From G942493375 sp942493375 (GTDB taxonomy: Bacteria; Armatimonadota; UBA5829): 64,000 nt of DNA. The stretch is from positions 2,170,001 through 2,234,000 of the forward strand of contig OW818698.1 in assembly GCA_942493375.1 (NCBI GenBank), in the 5' to 3' direction. Position 1 is the stretch's first letter. Every line of letters begins with the position of its first letter. Both the position numbers and the translations under genes were made by a program. The notes below the pieces were generated by a model, which worked only from the letters and a program-made list of their open reading frames with translations, was not told where the DNA came from and searched no databases. Shown here in pieces: positions 26,955 through 36,072 of this stretch.

Positions 26955-28304
26955 ATGAAGAGTTCATATTATAATATTCTAGTTGATGGTGACACTTGTT
27001 CGTCTACAGTTCTGTACAATAGTTTATATGGAAGTCTTGTAGCTCTTGATCCAACTGAAAGAGAAATTGTTGAACGTATATTAAGTACTCCAGATGATGT
27101 AAAGAAGTCTGACTCAGAGATAATTCATTTGATGACTCAGATGAAATTCCTTGTAGATGATGCGATTGACGAGATCGGGATCATTAAAGAACGAAAGCGA
27201 ATAGGAGTTACTCAAAGCAACACACTGGACATAGTTTTAATGCCGACTCTCAATTGCAACTTTGCTTGTGTCTACTGCTATGAGAAAGTACAGTCGGCCA
27301 GGATGTCAGATGAGACTGAAGAAGCCATAAAACTCTGGATGACAAAGACACTCCCAAAACACAAGCTTGTGACTCTACTCTGGTTTGGTGGGGAACCATT
27401 GCTGTGTCTTGACCGAGTCATCTCAATTAGCACTCATGCCGCCAGCATTTGCCGTATCGCTGGGGTTGAGTTTGTGAATCATATGACCACCAATGGCTAT
27501 CTATTGGACGACGACTGCGTTTCACGTTTATTGTCAGCAGGCGTGTATGGTTTTCAAATAACTATTGATGGCCCACCAGACAAACATAATAAACTCCGGA
27601 TACGTCGGGATGGCGCGGAAACATTTGATAGAGTGTTTGAAAACATGGTTAGACTAGCACGTGCAGACAAGCGTGTAAGCATCTCAATGAGAGTGAATTT
27701 TAATCAAAGCAATATTTATGACATTCCACGTTTGCTCCAAATGGTGCCTAATGATATTAGAGGACGATTGAGAATAGTATTTGAACCAATATTTGGTGCT
27801 TGTTCTCTAAGCGCTACAGATAATGTAACGGCTCCTGAGATATCCCAAGCATTGTCGTCACATTACGCTCTGGCCGAAGAAATTGGTTATCCCGTTGCTC
27901 AACATGGACTTGGCACTGGACGTGTTATATACTGTTATGCTGAGCGCGAGCACCAAGTAGTCATTAACCACAATGGAGATGTGTTTAAATGCAGTGTCTG
28001 CGATTTTACGGAAGAGGAAAAAGTTGCATCTATTCAGTCGGACGGAACCTTATCGAAGATTAGCGCTGAGTGGGATAAATGGGTGAATGATAAATACTTC
28101 CATGAAAAGTGCTGTGAATGCATTTATCTGCCGTTATGTATGGGTGGATGTCGTAAGATGCGATTGCAACTGGATGGGACTGGAAGTTACTGTACTCTAA
28201 TCCCGACGAATGTCTCATATGCACTGAAACAGATAGCCCTTGGATCACCAACAAGATCTCTGATGGAGTATACAGCACCAATAATGAAAGGAGGCAACTA
28301 TTAG
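26955..28304 (+). CDS. Radical SAM/SPASM peptide maturase A
   Basis: 449 residues, ATG 26955 with AGGA upstream. The N-terminal 85 residues look like the winged peptide-binding domain often found in RiPP maturases (NILVDGDTCSS..., LDPTEREIVERIL). The radical-SAM cluster motif is CNFACVYC (C101, C105, C108), followed by WFGGEPLL and TTNGYLL. The C-terminus is a SPASM domain with cysteines around VFKCSVCDF, CCECIYLPLCMGGC and a last YC, for two auxiliary clusters. Such enzymes install thioether or carbon-carbon links in peptides. The gene ends directly against the precursor gene, whose ribosome site AAAGGAGG lies inside it. Confidence 0.9.
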   Translation: MKSSYYNILVDGDTCSSTVLYNSLYGSLVALDPTEREIVERILSTPDDVKKSDSEIIHLMTQMKFLVDDAIDEIGIIKERKRIGVTQSNTLDIVLMPTLNCNFACVYCYEKVQSARMSDETEEAIKLWMTKTLPKHKLVTLLWFGGEPLLCLDRVISISTHAASICRIAGVEFVNHMTTNGYLLDDDCVSRLLSAGVYGFQITIDGPPDKHNKLRIRRDGAETFDRVFENMVRLARADKRVSISMRVNFNQSNIYDIPRLLQMVPNDIRGRLRIVFEPIFGACSLSATDNVTAPEISQALSSHYALAEEIGYPVAQHGLGTGRVIYCYAEREHQVVINHNGDVFKCSVCDFTEEEKVASIQSDGTLSKISAEWDKWVNDKYFHEKCCECIYLPLCMGGCRKMRLQLDGTGSYCTLIPTNVSYALKQIALGSPTRSLMEYTAPIMKGGNY

Positions 28305-28469
28305 ATGCAAGTAATATGTGAACCGATACCGGAAACAGTATTATTAAAACCATTCTCAGAAGATGCAGAAGCACTTGATGTAAAAAAAGCATATGATGAA
28401 GATGGCTACAATGCTGATAAGTGTGTGAATCATTTATGTGGTTGTTCATGCAAGAAAAGTGATTGCTGA
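28305..28469 (+). CDS. RiPP precursor peptide with Cys-rich C-terminal core (54 aa)
   Basis: ATG 28305 is the base after the maturase stop, and AAAGGAGG (28287-28294) precedes it. It is too short for standard gene callers. The leader (about residues 1-37) is acidic and Leu/Val-rich, with PETVLLKPFSEDAEAL; the tail from DKC (about 39) to the end holds six cysteines: DKCVNHLCGCSCKKSDC contains five and there is one earlier Cys at position 5. Placement between two SPASM radical-SAM enzymes and this leader/core layout indicate a ribosomally made peptide, probably with thioether links (ranthipeptide-like or sactipeptide-like). The exact class is inferred. Confidence 0.85.
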   Translation: MQVICEPIPETVLLKPFSEDAEALDVKKAYDEDGYNADKCVNHLCGCSCKKSDC

Positions 28470-28476
28470 GTAAAGA

Positions 28477-28504
28477 GCGCCAGCAAGCATAAGCAGGCTG
28501 GCGC
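28477..28504 (+). terminator. Stem-loop between precursor and second maturase
   Basis: GCGCCAGC (28477-28484) pairs perfectly with GCTGGCGC (28497-28504) across a 12-base loop. No run of T follows, so it is more likely an attenuator or RNA-stabilising hairpin that raises precursor mRNA over the downstream maturase than a full terminator. Confidence 0.55.
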
Positions 28505-28523
28505 ATTATTCTGAGGAATTGGT

Positions 28524-29807
28524 ATGTTTAAAGCCTCCAAATTTAACTTCTGGGCTACACCAACCAGTGACAAATATCTGATCTTCAATGGTATTTCTGA
28601 TGCACTATGTGAATTGACGTTAGAAGAAGCCACAAAAGCAAAGCAGTGTTTAGATCTCAACGGGAATACCCAGACTGATCCGGAGATTCGCGATGTGCTA
28701 ATTAACTGCGGATTCCTGATTCCAAGTGGAGTAGACGAGGTAGAGTTTCTGGTCAGTAGGAGCCACAAGGCGTGCCTTACAAGCAGTGTATTGGAACTAG
28801 TAATCTCACCCACTTACGAATGCAACTTCAGATGCAAATACTGTTACGAGAATTTCGTTCCTGGACGCATGTTGGAGAAGATTGAGGCTAGCATCCTAAA
28901 GTTTATCGAAGAGCAGATCCGGAGACATTCACGTCTTGAGGTGAACTGGTTTGGCGGAGAACCATTGCTGTGTTTGGAAACAGTGTTGCGTATGTCTGAG
29001 CAGATCTCTCAGATTGCAAATAGATCTGGCGTAGAAACACTGTTCTTAATAGCAACCAACGGATATTTATTGAACCGCGATAATGCAAAGCTTCTATTAT
29101 CAGCTGGTGTAGTAAATATCCATTTGACTATAGACGGACCTGCCGACTGTCACGACCGACTCCGAGTGACTACGAATGGCTCTGCTACCTATGAAAGAAT
29201 TCTACGCAACATGTTGAGCATACTTGATTTATCAGATGATGTTAACTTAACACTACGAGTCAATGTTGATGATACCAATATTGACCGCATCCCCGAATTG
29301 CTTGCTATCTTCCCACAAACGGTGTCCGAACGAGTCACACTTAACATAACACCTATTCGAAGTGAGGTTCAGCCAGTTTCGACGGCGCTACATCGTAAGA
29401 TCAATAAGGTCAGGCAAAAAGCATTACAGAGTCATTGGAAATACGCTGATGTATTAATTCCAGTTGGTCGGAAAACACACTGTGCTGCTGATAAACACTG
29501 TAACTACCAGATTGGTCCCGATGGAACCTTATACAAGTGCACCCCCACATTATCTAAACCTGAAGTATGCGTCGGTCACATTAGCAATGAAGGCAAATCG
29601 TGTTTACATGCAAATGCTGAGAGTTGGAACTCAGCAAGTGTAGTATGGGATCATTGTCTGTCATGTAAATTTCTTTGTTTCTGTCTAGGTGGATGTAGAA
29701 TTCAAAGATTGCGAGGTAATGTAGATATGTCTTGCAGGGATGAATATGCAGATATAGAAAACATGATAACCAACCGCTATATTGCTGCCTGTAATGGTTT
29801 GCTATGA
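28524..29807 (+). CDS. Radical SAM/SPASM peptide maturase B
   Basis: 427 residues, ATG 28524 after GAGGA. The layout matches maturase A: an N-terminal peptide-binding-like region (1-90), CNFRCKYC (C100, C104, C107), WFGGEPLL, ATNGYLL, and a C-terminal SPASM domain with CLSCKFLCFCLGGC. It is a divergent relative of maturase A rather than a copy, so the two probably act on different residues or in sequence on the same precursor. No protease, exporter or immunity gene of the usual kind follows. Confidence 0.9.
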   Translation: MFKASKFNFWATPTSDKYLIFNGISDALCELTLEEATKAKQCLDLNGNTQTDPEIRDVLINCGFLIPSGVDEVEFLVSRSHKACLTSSVLELVISPTYECNFRCKYCYENFVPGRMLEKIEASILKFIEEQIRRHSRLEVNWFGGEPLLCLETVLRMSEQISQIANRSGVETLFLIATNGYLLNRDNAKLLLSAGVVNIHLTIDGPADCHDRLRVTTNGSATYERILRNMLSILDLSDDVNLTLRVNVDDTNIDRIPELLAIFPQTVSERVTLNITPIRSEVQPVSTALHRKINKVRQKALQSHWKYADVLIPVGRKTHCAADKHCNYQIGPDGTLYKCTPTLSKPEVCVGHISNEGKSCLHANAESWNSASVVWDHCLSCKFLCFCLGGCRIQRLRGNVDMSCRDEYADIENMITNRYIAACNGLL

Positions 29808-30195
29808 ACAATGGCTTGTAAATAGGAGCAAATCTATCCGGCAAGTAATGTAAACAAATAGCAATCTTGGTAGAAATCAACCGTCTTAGTTAATTAGTTG
29901 GCACAGTGAAACATTTCCCGTGTTTCATGCGTCTATGAAATCAGATGCATCGTTGGCCAACCCCGGTTATGCGATGTCCAATAACTTAAACTTGAACAGA
30001 GTGAATAGAGCAATGAGGTATATATTATCACTTGTGTTGCATCTGTTTTCAGGTTGATTGCCTCCTCAATAAAAGCAGATTCCGATATATATAATGCCTA
30101 ACAAATATTGCTAATAGTGCCTGCACGTCTCCTGTTCTTCAGGAATAAAGTAGGACAATCCTTAGATCAGCAAAATCTATTAAAGACATAATTCA

Positions 30196-30480
30196 GCGAG
30201 CGGTCAGGGCGCGATGACTTCCGAGTAATCGGGAAGAGCGGCAACCCGGTAGTCTGCGATGACCTGTGCATAAATCAATATCGGAATCTGATCATTCCCC
30301 GGCACATGAACGTGGTTACTTCTAAAAATACGTTACAGTCTCTAGTTGAGACTGGTCCTGAGTAAGACAGGTTGATTGGCACAATTACGGTGCCATATAG
30401 CCAAAAATCTACTCGGTCTCGGATGAGGACTGGGAGACACTAAACCGACCTCCGCCTTGCACCGGTGTGCCTGAGCGAGA
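30196..30480 (+). ncRNA. Candidate structured RNA next to Ro60 (possible Y RNA)
   Basis: Between 29808 and 30556 there is no ORF I can support. The part from about 30196 is highly foldable. CTTCCGA...TCGGGAAG (30218-30236) closes on a GTAA tetraloop of GNRA type; GGTCA (30202-30206) can pair with TGACC (30260-30264). CAGTCTC and GAGACTG (30336-30354) form a 7-bp hairpin; CTGGTCCT (30352-30359) can pair with AGGACTGG (30426-30433), and GGCAC pairs with GTGCC (30378-30394). Bacterial Ro60 genes are commonly flanked by Y RNA genes, which contain a long stem for Ro binding. I did not find a clear tRNA-like T-arm. Identity and ends are inferred. Confidence 0.35.
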
Positions 30481-30556
30481 AAATCAACTACAACTAAATA
30501 GGTCCTTGCCACATTCGTATTTCCGGGGAGTAAAATCACTTGAGGAGGTGATTATT

Positions 30557-32203
30557 ATGGCAAAGTTCGCTACCAAAGAGCCTGCTGTTAGTCGATTGGC
30601 ACGACGCCCAGATGCAACAGTTAATTATGCAGGTGGTCTTGCTTTTATGCACGACACAAAGCATACACTTGCAACTATTGCGGCATGCTGCCTTGTCAAC
30701 GAGAAAGCTTTTTACGTGGACACGGCCAGTAAAATAGACGATCTCGTCAGAATCGTCGGCAAGGAAGACCCGGAATGGCTCATAAAACTTGCTATATACA
30801 TTCGCCATGACCTTTATCTGCGCTCGATGCCCACCCGTATCGCGGCCATTGCGGCGACAATACCGGAATGCAGAGAATATCTAATAAAAGGGGCTGGTCG
30901 AATTCTGACAAGGCCGGATGATGTGCTTGAGTTTGCAGCTATGCTCAAAGATAATCGACATGGGTTATCAGAAACACTACCATCTGTGGCAAAGAGAATC
31001 ATCGCGGAACGCCTGAACGCTTTGGATGAATTCCATGCAATCAAATATCGACGCGCCGAAGGATTCGGATTAAAGCATCTGCTCAGAATGGCACATCCAA
31101 CTCCTTCCGATAAGAGACATGACTTGATCTTCTCCTATCTCCTTGACCATTCACGCTGGTCAGATATGCCTGATGAAGACAAGGCACTAATACCGAAGAT
31201 CTCAGCTTACGAAACTCTAAAACGACTGCCGCGCGAGCATTACCACAAAGCCAGACAGTTAATAAGGGAATACGAGTTACCTTGGGAAATGGTTGTTCCT
31301 TTGCTGGGTTCAAACCGAGAGACATGGAAGACAGTGGCTCCAGTGATGCCCATAATGGCGCTTATTCGTAATCTTCGGAACTTGATAAAGTCCGGTGCCT
31401 TGAAGAGTCAGTCAGTGCGAGAAGCAGTAATAGATAGACTAACTAACAAGAAGTTGATTCTGAACTCCAAGCAGTTCCCATTTCGGTGGATGTCTGCTAG
31501 AAATGCGTTGCGAGATATGCTTTCTGATCCATCCTACTGGCCTGATGCAGAGTCAGCAAGTCAGATAGATGATGCACTAAACCAGGCTCTGGAGATATCT
31601 AGCGATTGCCTTCCAAGATGGCCGGGCAGAACAGTGATAGCCTGTGACCTTTCCGGTTCGATGAGTTACGTTCCAATCAGCGAATACTCCTCGATATATC
31701 CTGTTGATATAGCTTGTATACTATCGGCCGTCAGTCATCGTCTTTGCGAGGACTCAATCATCTATGCATTTGGTTCGAAGATTGCCCGATTGTCAATGCA
31801 CTCTGAGTCAGGAATGCTGAACAATGCCAAACACATCAGGGAAGTCAATGTCGGACACTCGACTTATGGCTACAAAGTCATTGAGGACTTGGTGCTAAGG
31901 CGATGTGTTGTTGACAGAATTGTTATATTTACTGATATGGAGCTTTATGACGAATCAAAGCAACCAATAGAAACTGATAACACATTATGTTATTTTAATA
32001 AATACAGAAGGGATGTTAACAAAGAGGTAGAACTATACTTTGTAAACTTGGCTGCTTATGGGCACTTTGTAACTCCCCAACAGGAGCCACACGTGACATA
32101 CATATCTGGTTGGAGTGAGGGGATATTGAGATATGTTGAGGCAGTTTCCTCCTGCAATAGTCTGATTCATAGAGTCAATAGTATCTTTATTCAAACTAAC
32201 TGA
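30557..32203 (+). CDS. rsr: Ro60/TROVE-vWA RNA-binding protein
   Basis: 548 residues, the normal size for bacterial Ro60. Start ATG 30557 has TGAGGAGGTGA upstream; the longer reading has no site. Residues about 20-350 are the TROVE ring of HEAT-like helices that holds Y RNA outside and misfolded RNA ends inside. Residues 355-540 are a vWA domain with a complete metal site DLSGS (D364, S366, S368) and VIFTDMELYD. In characterised bacteria it works with Y RNA and PNPase in RNA decay under stress. Here it is followed by a membrane protein and an FGE-fold protein, and neither pnp nor rtcBA is adjacent. The family is certain; its role inside the island is open. Confidence 0.9.
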   Translation: MAKFATKEPAVSRLARRPDATVNYAGGLAFMHDTKHTLATIAACCLVNEKAFYVDTASKIDDLVRIVGKEDPEWLIKLAIYIRHDLYLRSMPTRIAAIAATIPECREYLIKGAGRILTRPDDVLEFAAMLKDNRHGLSETLPSVAKRIIAERLNALDEFHAIKYRRAEGFGLKHLLRMAHPTPSDKRHDLIFSYLLDHSRWSDMPDEDKALIPKISAYETLKRLPREHYHKARQLIREYELPWEMVVPLLGSNRETWKTVAPVMPIMALIRNLRNLIKSGALKSQSVREAVIDRLTNKKLILNSKQFPFRWMSARNALRDMLSDPSYWPDAESASQIDDALNQALEISSDCLPRWPGRTVIACDLSGSMSYVPISEYSSIYPVDIACILSAVSHRLCEDSIIYAFGSKIARLSMHSESGMLNNAKHIREVNVGHSTYGYKVIEDLVLRRCVVDRIVIFTDMELYDESKQPIETDNTLCYFNKYRRDVNKEVELYFVNLAAYGHFVTPQQEPHVTYISGWSEGILRYVEAVSSCNSLIHRVNSIFIQTN

Positions 32204-32231
32204 TCAGAAACAACAAGGTGATTTAAATACT

Positions 32232-32996
32232 ATGCTGAATATTTTTAGTGGGTTTATTGTGGTAGTATTCCCAGTCCTCATATGCTGGGTAATCGTTCTG
32301 CTATTATTCATATGGATCATCAACGGATCAATTATAGGTCATTCTGTTTATGGATCAATATTCTCGTTTATAGAAAGCATGAATCCACTGAGCCGATTCC
32401 TGTTTTTTGTTGTTGGATCAACGGTCAGTGATCTAGGTACCGAAGCTGGAATAGAAATGCACCTCTCAAAGAGGAAATACCAATATTGCTCTGGTATAAT
32501 ACTAGGAATAGCTGCGGGAGTCTGGTTCGCTCTTAAGCCTATTATGTTTCCATTAATATTTGGGTTGTGTGTATTTGTGGTAGCTATACCCATGGTTGTG
32601 CGATTTAAAAGACAATTAAATGCAAATCCGAAGCTCAACCTAAATACAATACTTGACAATATATATAATGTGCCAAATTCAGATTGGAAAATATCATTCC
32701 ACGTTCCAGGTCTAATAGCACAGTTATTTGAACGACCATATATGTACTTGCAGGCGTATTTCCCAAGTGGTGAACGAATTAGGCTTGTTCGCTACATAAA
32801 TGAAATTCACGAGATTTGGGTTGATGATGACATAATATTAACTAGCGGTCCATATAATGTTGTCACCCAACGCATCAAGGGTTCATTAATAAAACTGCAC
32901 TCATCATTGAAGAACGATGCGCAAAAAAGTCGAGTAAACCGCATTATTTTCCAATTACTATCTGGCACGGTAAAAACGTTAGACCGAACTACATAA
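32232..32996 (+). CDS. Membrane protein following Ro60 (254 aa)
   Basis: ATG 32232 after AAGGTGA. Residues 1-32 are strongly hydrophobic (VVFPVLICWVIVLLLFIWII), a short loop follows, then two more hydrophobic segments (about 75-120). The C-terminal half is soluble, with aromatic and charged residues (VDDDIILTSGPYNV). No family is recognised. It is 28 bases after Ro60, so probably co-transcribed. Confidence 0.65.
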   Translation: MLNIFSGFIVVVFPVLICWVIVLLLFIWIINGSIIGHSVYGSIFSFIESMNPLSRFLFFVVGSTVSDLGTEAGIEMHLSKRKYQYCSGIILGIAAGVWFALKPIMFPLIFGLCVFVVAIPMVVRFKRQLNANPKLNLNTILDNIYNVPNSDWKISFHVPGLIAQLFERPYMYLQAYFPSGERIRLVRYINEIHEIWVDDDIILTSGPYNVVTQRIKGSLIKLHSSLKNDAQKSRVNRIIFQLLSGTVKTLDRTT

Positions 32997-33242
32997 CAAC
33001 TACTATTCAAACAATATACATATTTGAAGTTGTTAAATATTCTTCTAATATAGAGAATGTGATGTGGTTGCTGTGTGATGTCTAGCAATAAACTCGTGGA
33101 ATTGACCTATGATATAAGGCCTTGACCCAACATTAAGTTATAAACAACCAATTACTCTGAGGATCCAGCAACAGACAGGATGGTCAAAACTCACGTGTGT
33201 AATTCCAGATTGTATACTGCAAGGTCGAAAGTGGAGGTAGTA

Positions 33243-34583
33243 ATGGAGCAATCATCGAAACAACTAGTAGTATTGAGCTATTCTCTCATTGAGGATGCAA
33301 GGAAACGAATGGTGGCAAACGCGCAGGTTACACCTGATGTAATCCGAGATATCGAACTCGGTCTCTCTAATCTACGTAGCGCTGCTGTTGATTCAAAGGA
33401 CGCTCAGATTGTGCTTCACGGTTGCTTGTTGAGAGTCAGCACTTCTTTACTGAGCCTGGCTATGGCATTGCGCAGAACAGGTGTTACGAATGATTTACAG
33501 ACACTCGATCTTGACCGGATTGAGGGTTATCTGCTAGAGACCGAGTCTCTCCAGAAAACCGAAGGTGTTTATGCTTGCTTTGGTCGATTGCGTGAACTGC
33601 AGGAAAGATATTCCGAAAGTGTTGCAGCATGGAGGATGGTCACTACACTTGATGCGAACAGTGTGACAGCAAGAAATGAGATCGCACGGTTGGAAGTAGA
33701 ATGCAAGATTCAGGATGAATCTAAGAGGATTAACAATACTGTAAACAGCGAAACAAGAACATCGCAAGTCGGCAACGTTTCAACTGTTAGCAACAGAGTC
33801 AATCAAGTAGATGACAGTGAAATGGTCTTTGTTCCCGCTGGTGAGTTCATAATGGGATCCAACTTGTATGAGCAGAAAAATCCATTCCCAGAACATTTGG
33901 TTTATCTTAGCGCTTACTGGATATATATGTTTCCGGTCACTGTAGCTCAGTACCGGCGCTTCTGTGAATCCACACGTTGTAAGATGCCGAAACACCGACC
34001 GGACTGGGGCTGGATAGACAACCATCCTATTGTCAATGTCACATGGCACGAAGCGCAAGCTTACTGCCACTGGGCTGGTGGCGAACTACCGACTGAAGCC
34101 CAGTGGGAGAAAGCGGCACGAGGCACAGATGGTCGAAACTTCCCGTGGGGTGATTCATGGGACGAGACACGATGTGCCAACTACAAGAACAGCAAGAGAA
34201 CAGACTGGAGCGCCAAGTTGGAGTGGATCATTACACGCATAGGGACACCTCCTCGGATGATAGTGACTCCGCGAGGAACGAAACCGATAGGCAGCCATCG
34301 AACTGGAGGCAGCTCATATGGTTGCCACGATATGGCTGGTAACGGATATGAATGGTGTTTCGATTGGTATGAAGGTGACTACTATCGACGAATTCCAACT
34401 GGAGGATGGGTTGATCCGCAAGGTCCTGAAACCTCAAGACTACGAGAACGGAGCATCCGTAGTTTCGACTCATCACATTATTATAACGTTACGGATGGGC
34501 TTATGATATGGACTCGGCATTGTCAACGTCCAGACTCATACCTTGGCAGCGCTAATGGATTCCGCGTGGTCCTTACGAAATGA
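33243..34583 (+). CDS. FGE-sulfatase (SUMF1) fold protein with helical N-terminus
   Basis: 446 residues from ATG 33243 after GGAGG. The first 215 residues are helical with repeat-like character, resembling the effector-binding parts of conflict proteins. From about 220 there is a clear formylglycine-generating-enzyme/C-type-lectin fold: EMVFVPAGEFIMGS, FPVTVAQYRRF, HPIVNVTWHEAQAYCHWAGG, LPTEAQWEKAARG, HDMAGNGYEWCFDWY, and the ending GFRVVL. The family includes real FGE enzymes, ligand-binding relatives and variable targets of retroelements. No retroelement is near. The N-terminal fusion argues for a binding or sensing role. Confidence 0.85.
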   Translation: MEQSSKQLVVLSYSLIEDARKRMVANAQVTPDVIRDIELGLSNLRSAAVDSKDAQIVLHGCLLRVSTSLLSLAMALRRTGVTNDLQTLDLDRIEGYLLETESLQKTEGVYACFGRLRELQERYSESVAAWRMVTTLDANSVTARNEIARLEVECKIQDESKRINNTVNSETRTSQVGNVSTVSNRVNQVDDSEMVFVPAGEFIMGSNLYEQKNPFPEHLVYLSAYWIYMFPVTVAQYRRFCESTRCKMPKHRPDWGWIDNHPIVNVTWHEAQAYCHWAGGELPTEAQWEKAARGTDGRNFPWGDSWDETRCANYKNSKRTDWSAKLEWIITRIGTPPRMIVTPRGTKPIGSHRTGGSSYGCHDMAGNGYEWCFDWYEGDYYRRIPTGGWVDPQGPETSRLRERSIRSFDSSHYYNVTDGLMIWTRHCQRPDSYLGSANGFRVVLTK

Positions 34584-34708
34584 ACATCTGACCGGTTCAG
34601 GAGATGCTCTTTATTACTGTAGATGCTAGTAAATGAATTCAGAAACAGGGAGTATGCACGTGTATTCCCGTGAGTATAACCTTGTGAATGGAGATATATT
34701 AACTGTGT

Positions 34709-35075
34709 TCAACCGGTATGTTTCTCTGCATTTCGACTCAAAGAAAGGTGTGGGATGATATCTGCGAGACTGGGGGCCTGCTTGCAAAACACCCATAATT
34801 CTTGAGAAAACCTTAACACGGCGATATGCGCTCGTAGGTAAATGGTAATGCTCGTATCCAATACAGGAGCAAGATCAATTCTCGCAATCTTACAATCTAC
34901 GTAATCAGTTATCTTGTCGTGCCCTTTTAACCTTAATAGCATAGCCGGCATTAAGAGCATCTCTTTATGTCGAGTGTAAGTACTGGTAGATGAACCGTAT
35001 AGTATCGTTTTGCTTATATGTATCTTTTCGATAAGCCAATTATCGTTTGCATACCCCCGGTTGAGAGACAACCAT
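34709..35075 (-). pseudogene. Degraded copy of the 122-residue helical protein
   Basis: The frame from 34709 encodes a protein clearly similar to the gene at 35368-35736: LIEKIHISKT against LIEKMRASKT, TYTRHKEMLL against TYSRQKATLL, and SLADIIPHLS against DLADILPHLS. It has no good start: a TTG at 35071 lacks a ribosome site, and the natural ATG at 35075 is in another frame that ends soon. A one-base change in the run of five G after CAACC would join them. So it is probably a frameshifted duplicate, though use of the TTG cannot be excluded. Confidence 0.45.
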
Positions 35076-35367
35076 TTCTAAAGTAATATTATGGGACAAC
35101 TATCTGATCATAGGAATATGGTTGCACGTTTAAAGAGCATATTTCATAGATGATACTTTGCTTATTCAACATTAAGTAGAGACAATATCACTGGATCTAC
35201 CCATCAAGATGCATGTTACGGGAACTAATTGTACTTCCATATACCGGAGCATCCTTTCCAAATACGAATGATTGAAGATCGGGCTATCTAGTTATGGAAT
35301 CGCTCTCTCCTTGTCCATTTTTTCTGTAGATAGTTTTATAGTAACGCATCTTTCCACAAAGCAGTCT

Positions 35368-35736
35368 TCAGCCAGCATGCTTCTGGGCTTGTCGACAAAA
35401 AGAAAGGTGTGGCAGGATATCAGCAAGATCGGAGTTCTGTTCGCAGTAGTCCCATATCTCTATGGAAAGTTTTATTTGAGCACTAAGAGCTCGTAGATAA
35501 TTGTCGATTTCTGTATCTAACTTAGGGATTCGGTCCATCTTGGCGATCTCAGAATCCATATAGTCCGATATCTGGCTGTGTCCTTTCACTTTCAGCAGCA
35601 TGGCTGTCGTCAAGAGTGTGGCTTTCTGGCGCGAATATGTACAACCAGGTGAACCGTAGGGAGTGGTCTTGCTTGCTCGCATTTTTTCGATCAATCGGGA
35701 CATCGTTACTTCAGGCGGTTCCTTGCTGTCTTTCAT
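35368..35736 (-). CDS. Small helical protein (122 aa), intact paralogue
   Basis: ATG 35736 with GGAGGAG just upstream. The product is helical, slightly acidic, with no membrane segment, and ends FCRQAQKHAG. Its relative lies about 300 bases further left, in damaged form. I do not recognise the family. The C-terminal WDYCEQNSDLADIL segment recalls the style of the 64-residue ORF next to it, but the similarity is weak. Confidence 0.6.
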   Translation of the reverse strand: MKDSKEPPEVTMSRLIEKMRASKTTPYGSPGCTYSRQKATLLTTAMLLKVKGHSQISDYMDSEIAKMDRIPKLDTEIDNYLRALSAQIKLSIEIWDYCEQNSDLADILPHLSFCRQAQKHAG

Positions 35737-35772
35737 ATTTTCTCCTCCAATCACTGTATGGTCTATTATTTG

Positions 35773-35967
35773 CTAACATGCTGATGGTATGTCTTCCCAT
35801 TGATTCAGCCGATCCAGGACATTTACCAGTTCATTCTGTTCAGCGTATTCCCTGGTCAACAGTGATGTCCAGCACAGAATGACAGTCTTTACAGAAATCT
35901 GGATTCTAGAATCTTTGATGTTGGTTCGTCTGGATCTTTTCAATTCCTTGGTCACATAGACTGACAT
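35773..35967 (-). CDS. Small ORF downstream of the phosphatase (64 aa)
   Basis: ATG 35967 has only a weak GGG upstream. The same frame stays open back to the amber stop of the phosphatase gene at 36073-36075, and the intervening 35 codons look protein-like (a LEEAARLLSQHGYYD segment). So it may be a short protein, or the C-terminal part of the phosphatase reached by amber read-through. The sequence is helical and basic near SRRTNIKDSR. No family is recognised. Confidence 0.4.
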   Translation of the reverse strand: MSVYVTKELKRSRRTNIKDSRIQISVKTVILCWTSLLTREYAEQNELVNVLDRLNQWEDIPSAC

Positions 35968-36072
35968 GTCGTAATACCCATGCTGGCTTAGCAGCCTGGC
36001 AGCTTCTTCAAGATTCTTATAGGTTGAATCTAGGAACTCAACGGATGTTCTTGATTTCGTCCTGTCCTCTTT

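Noticed and set aside
30196..30300. Cyclic-di-GMP riboswitch before Ro60
   Set aside because: Some GC-rich arms recall it, but the conserved core and tetraloop receptor do not match.
33243..34583. Variable protein of a diversity-generating retroelement
   Set aside because: The FGE fold fits, but no reverse transcriptase or template repeat is near.
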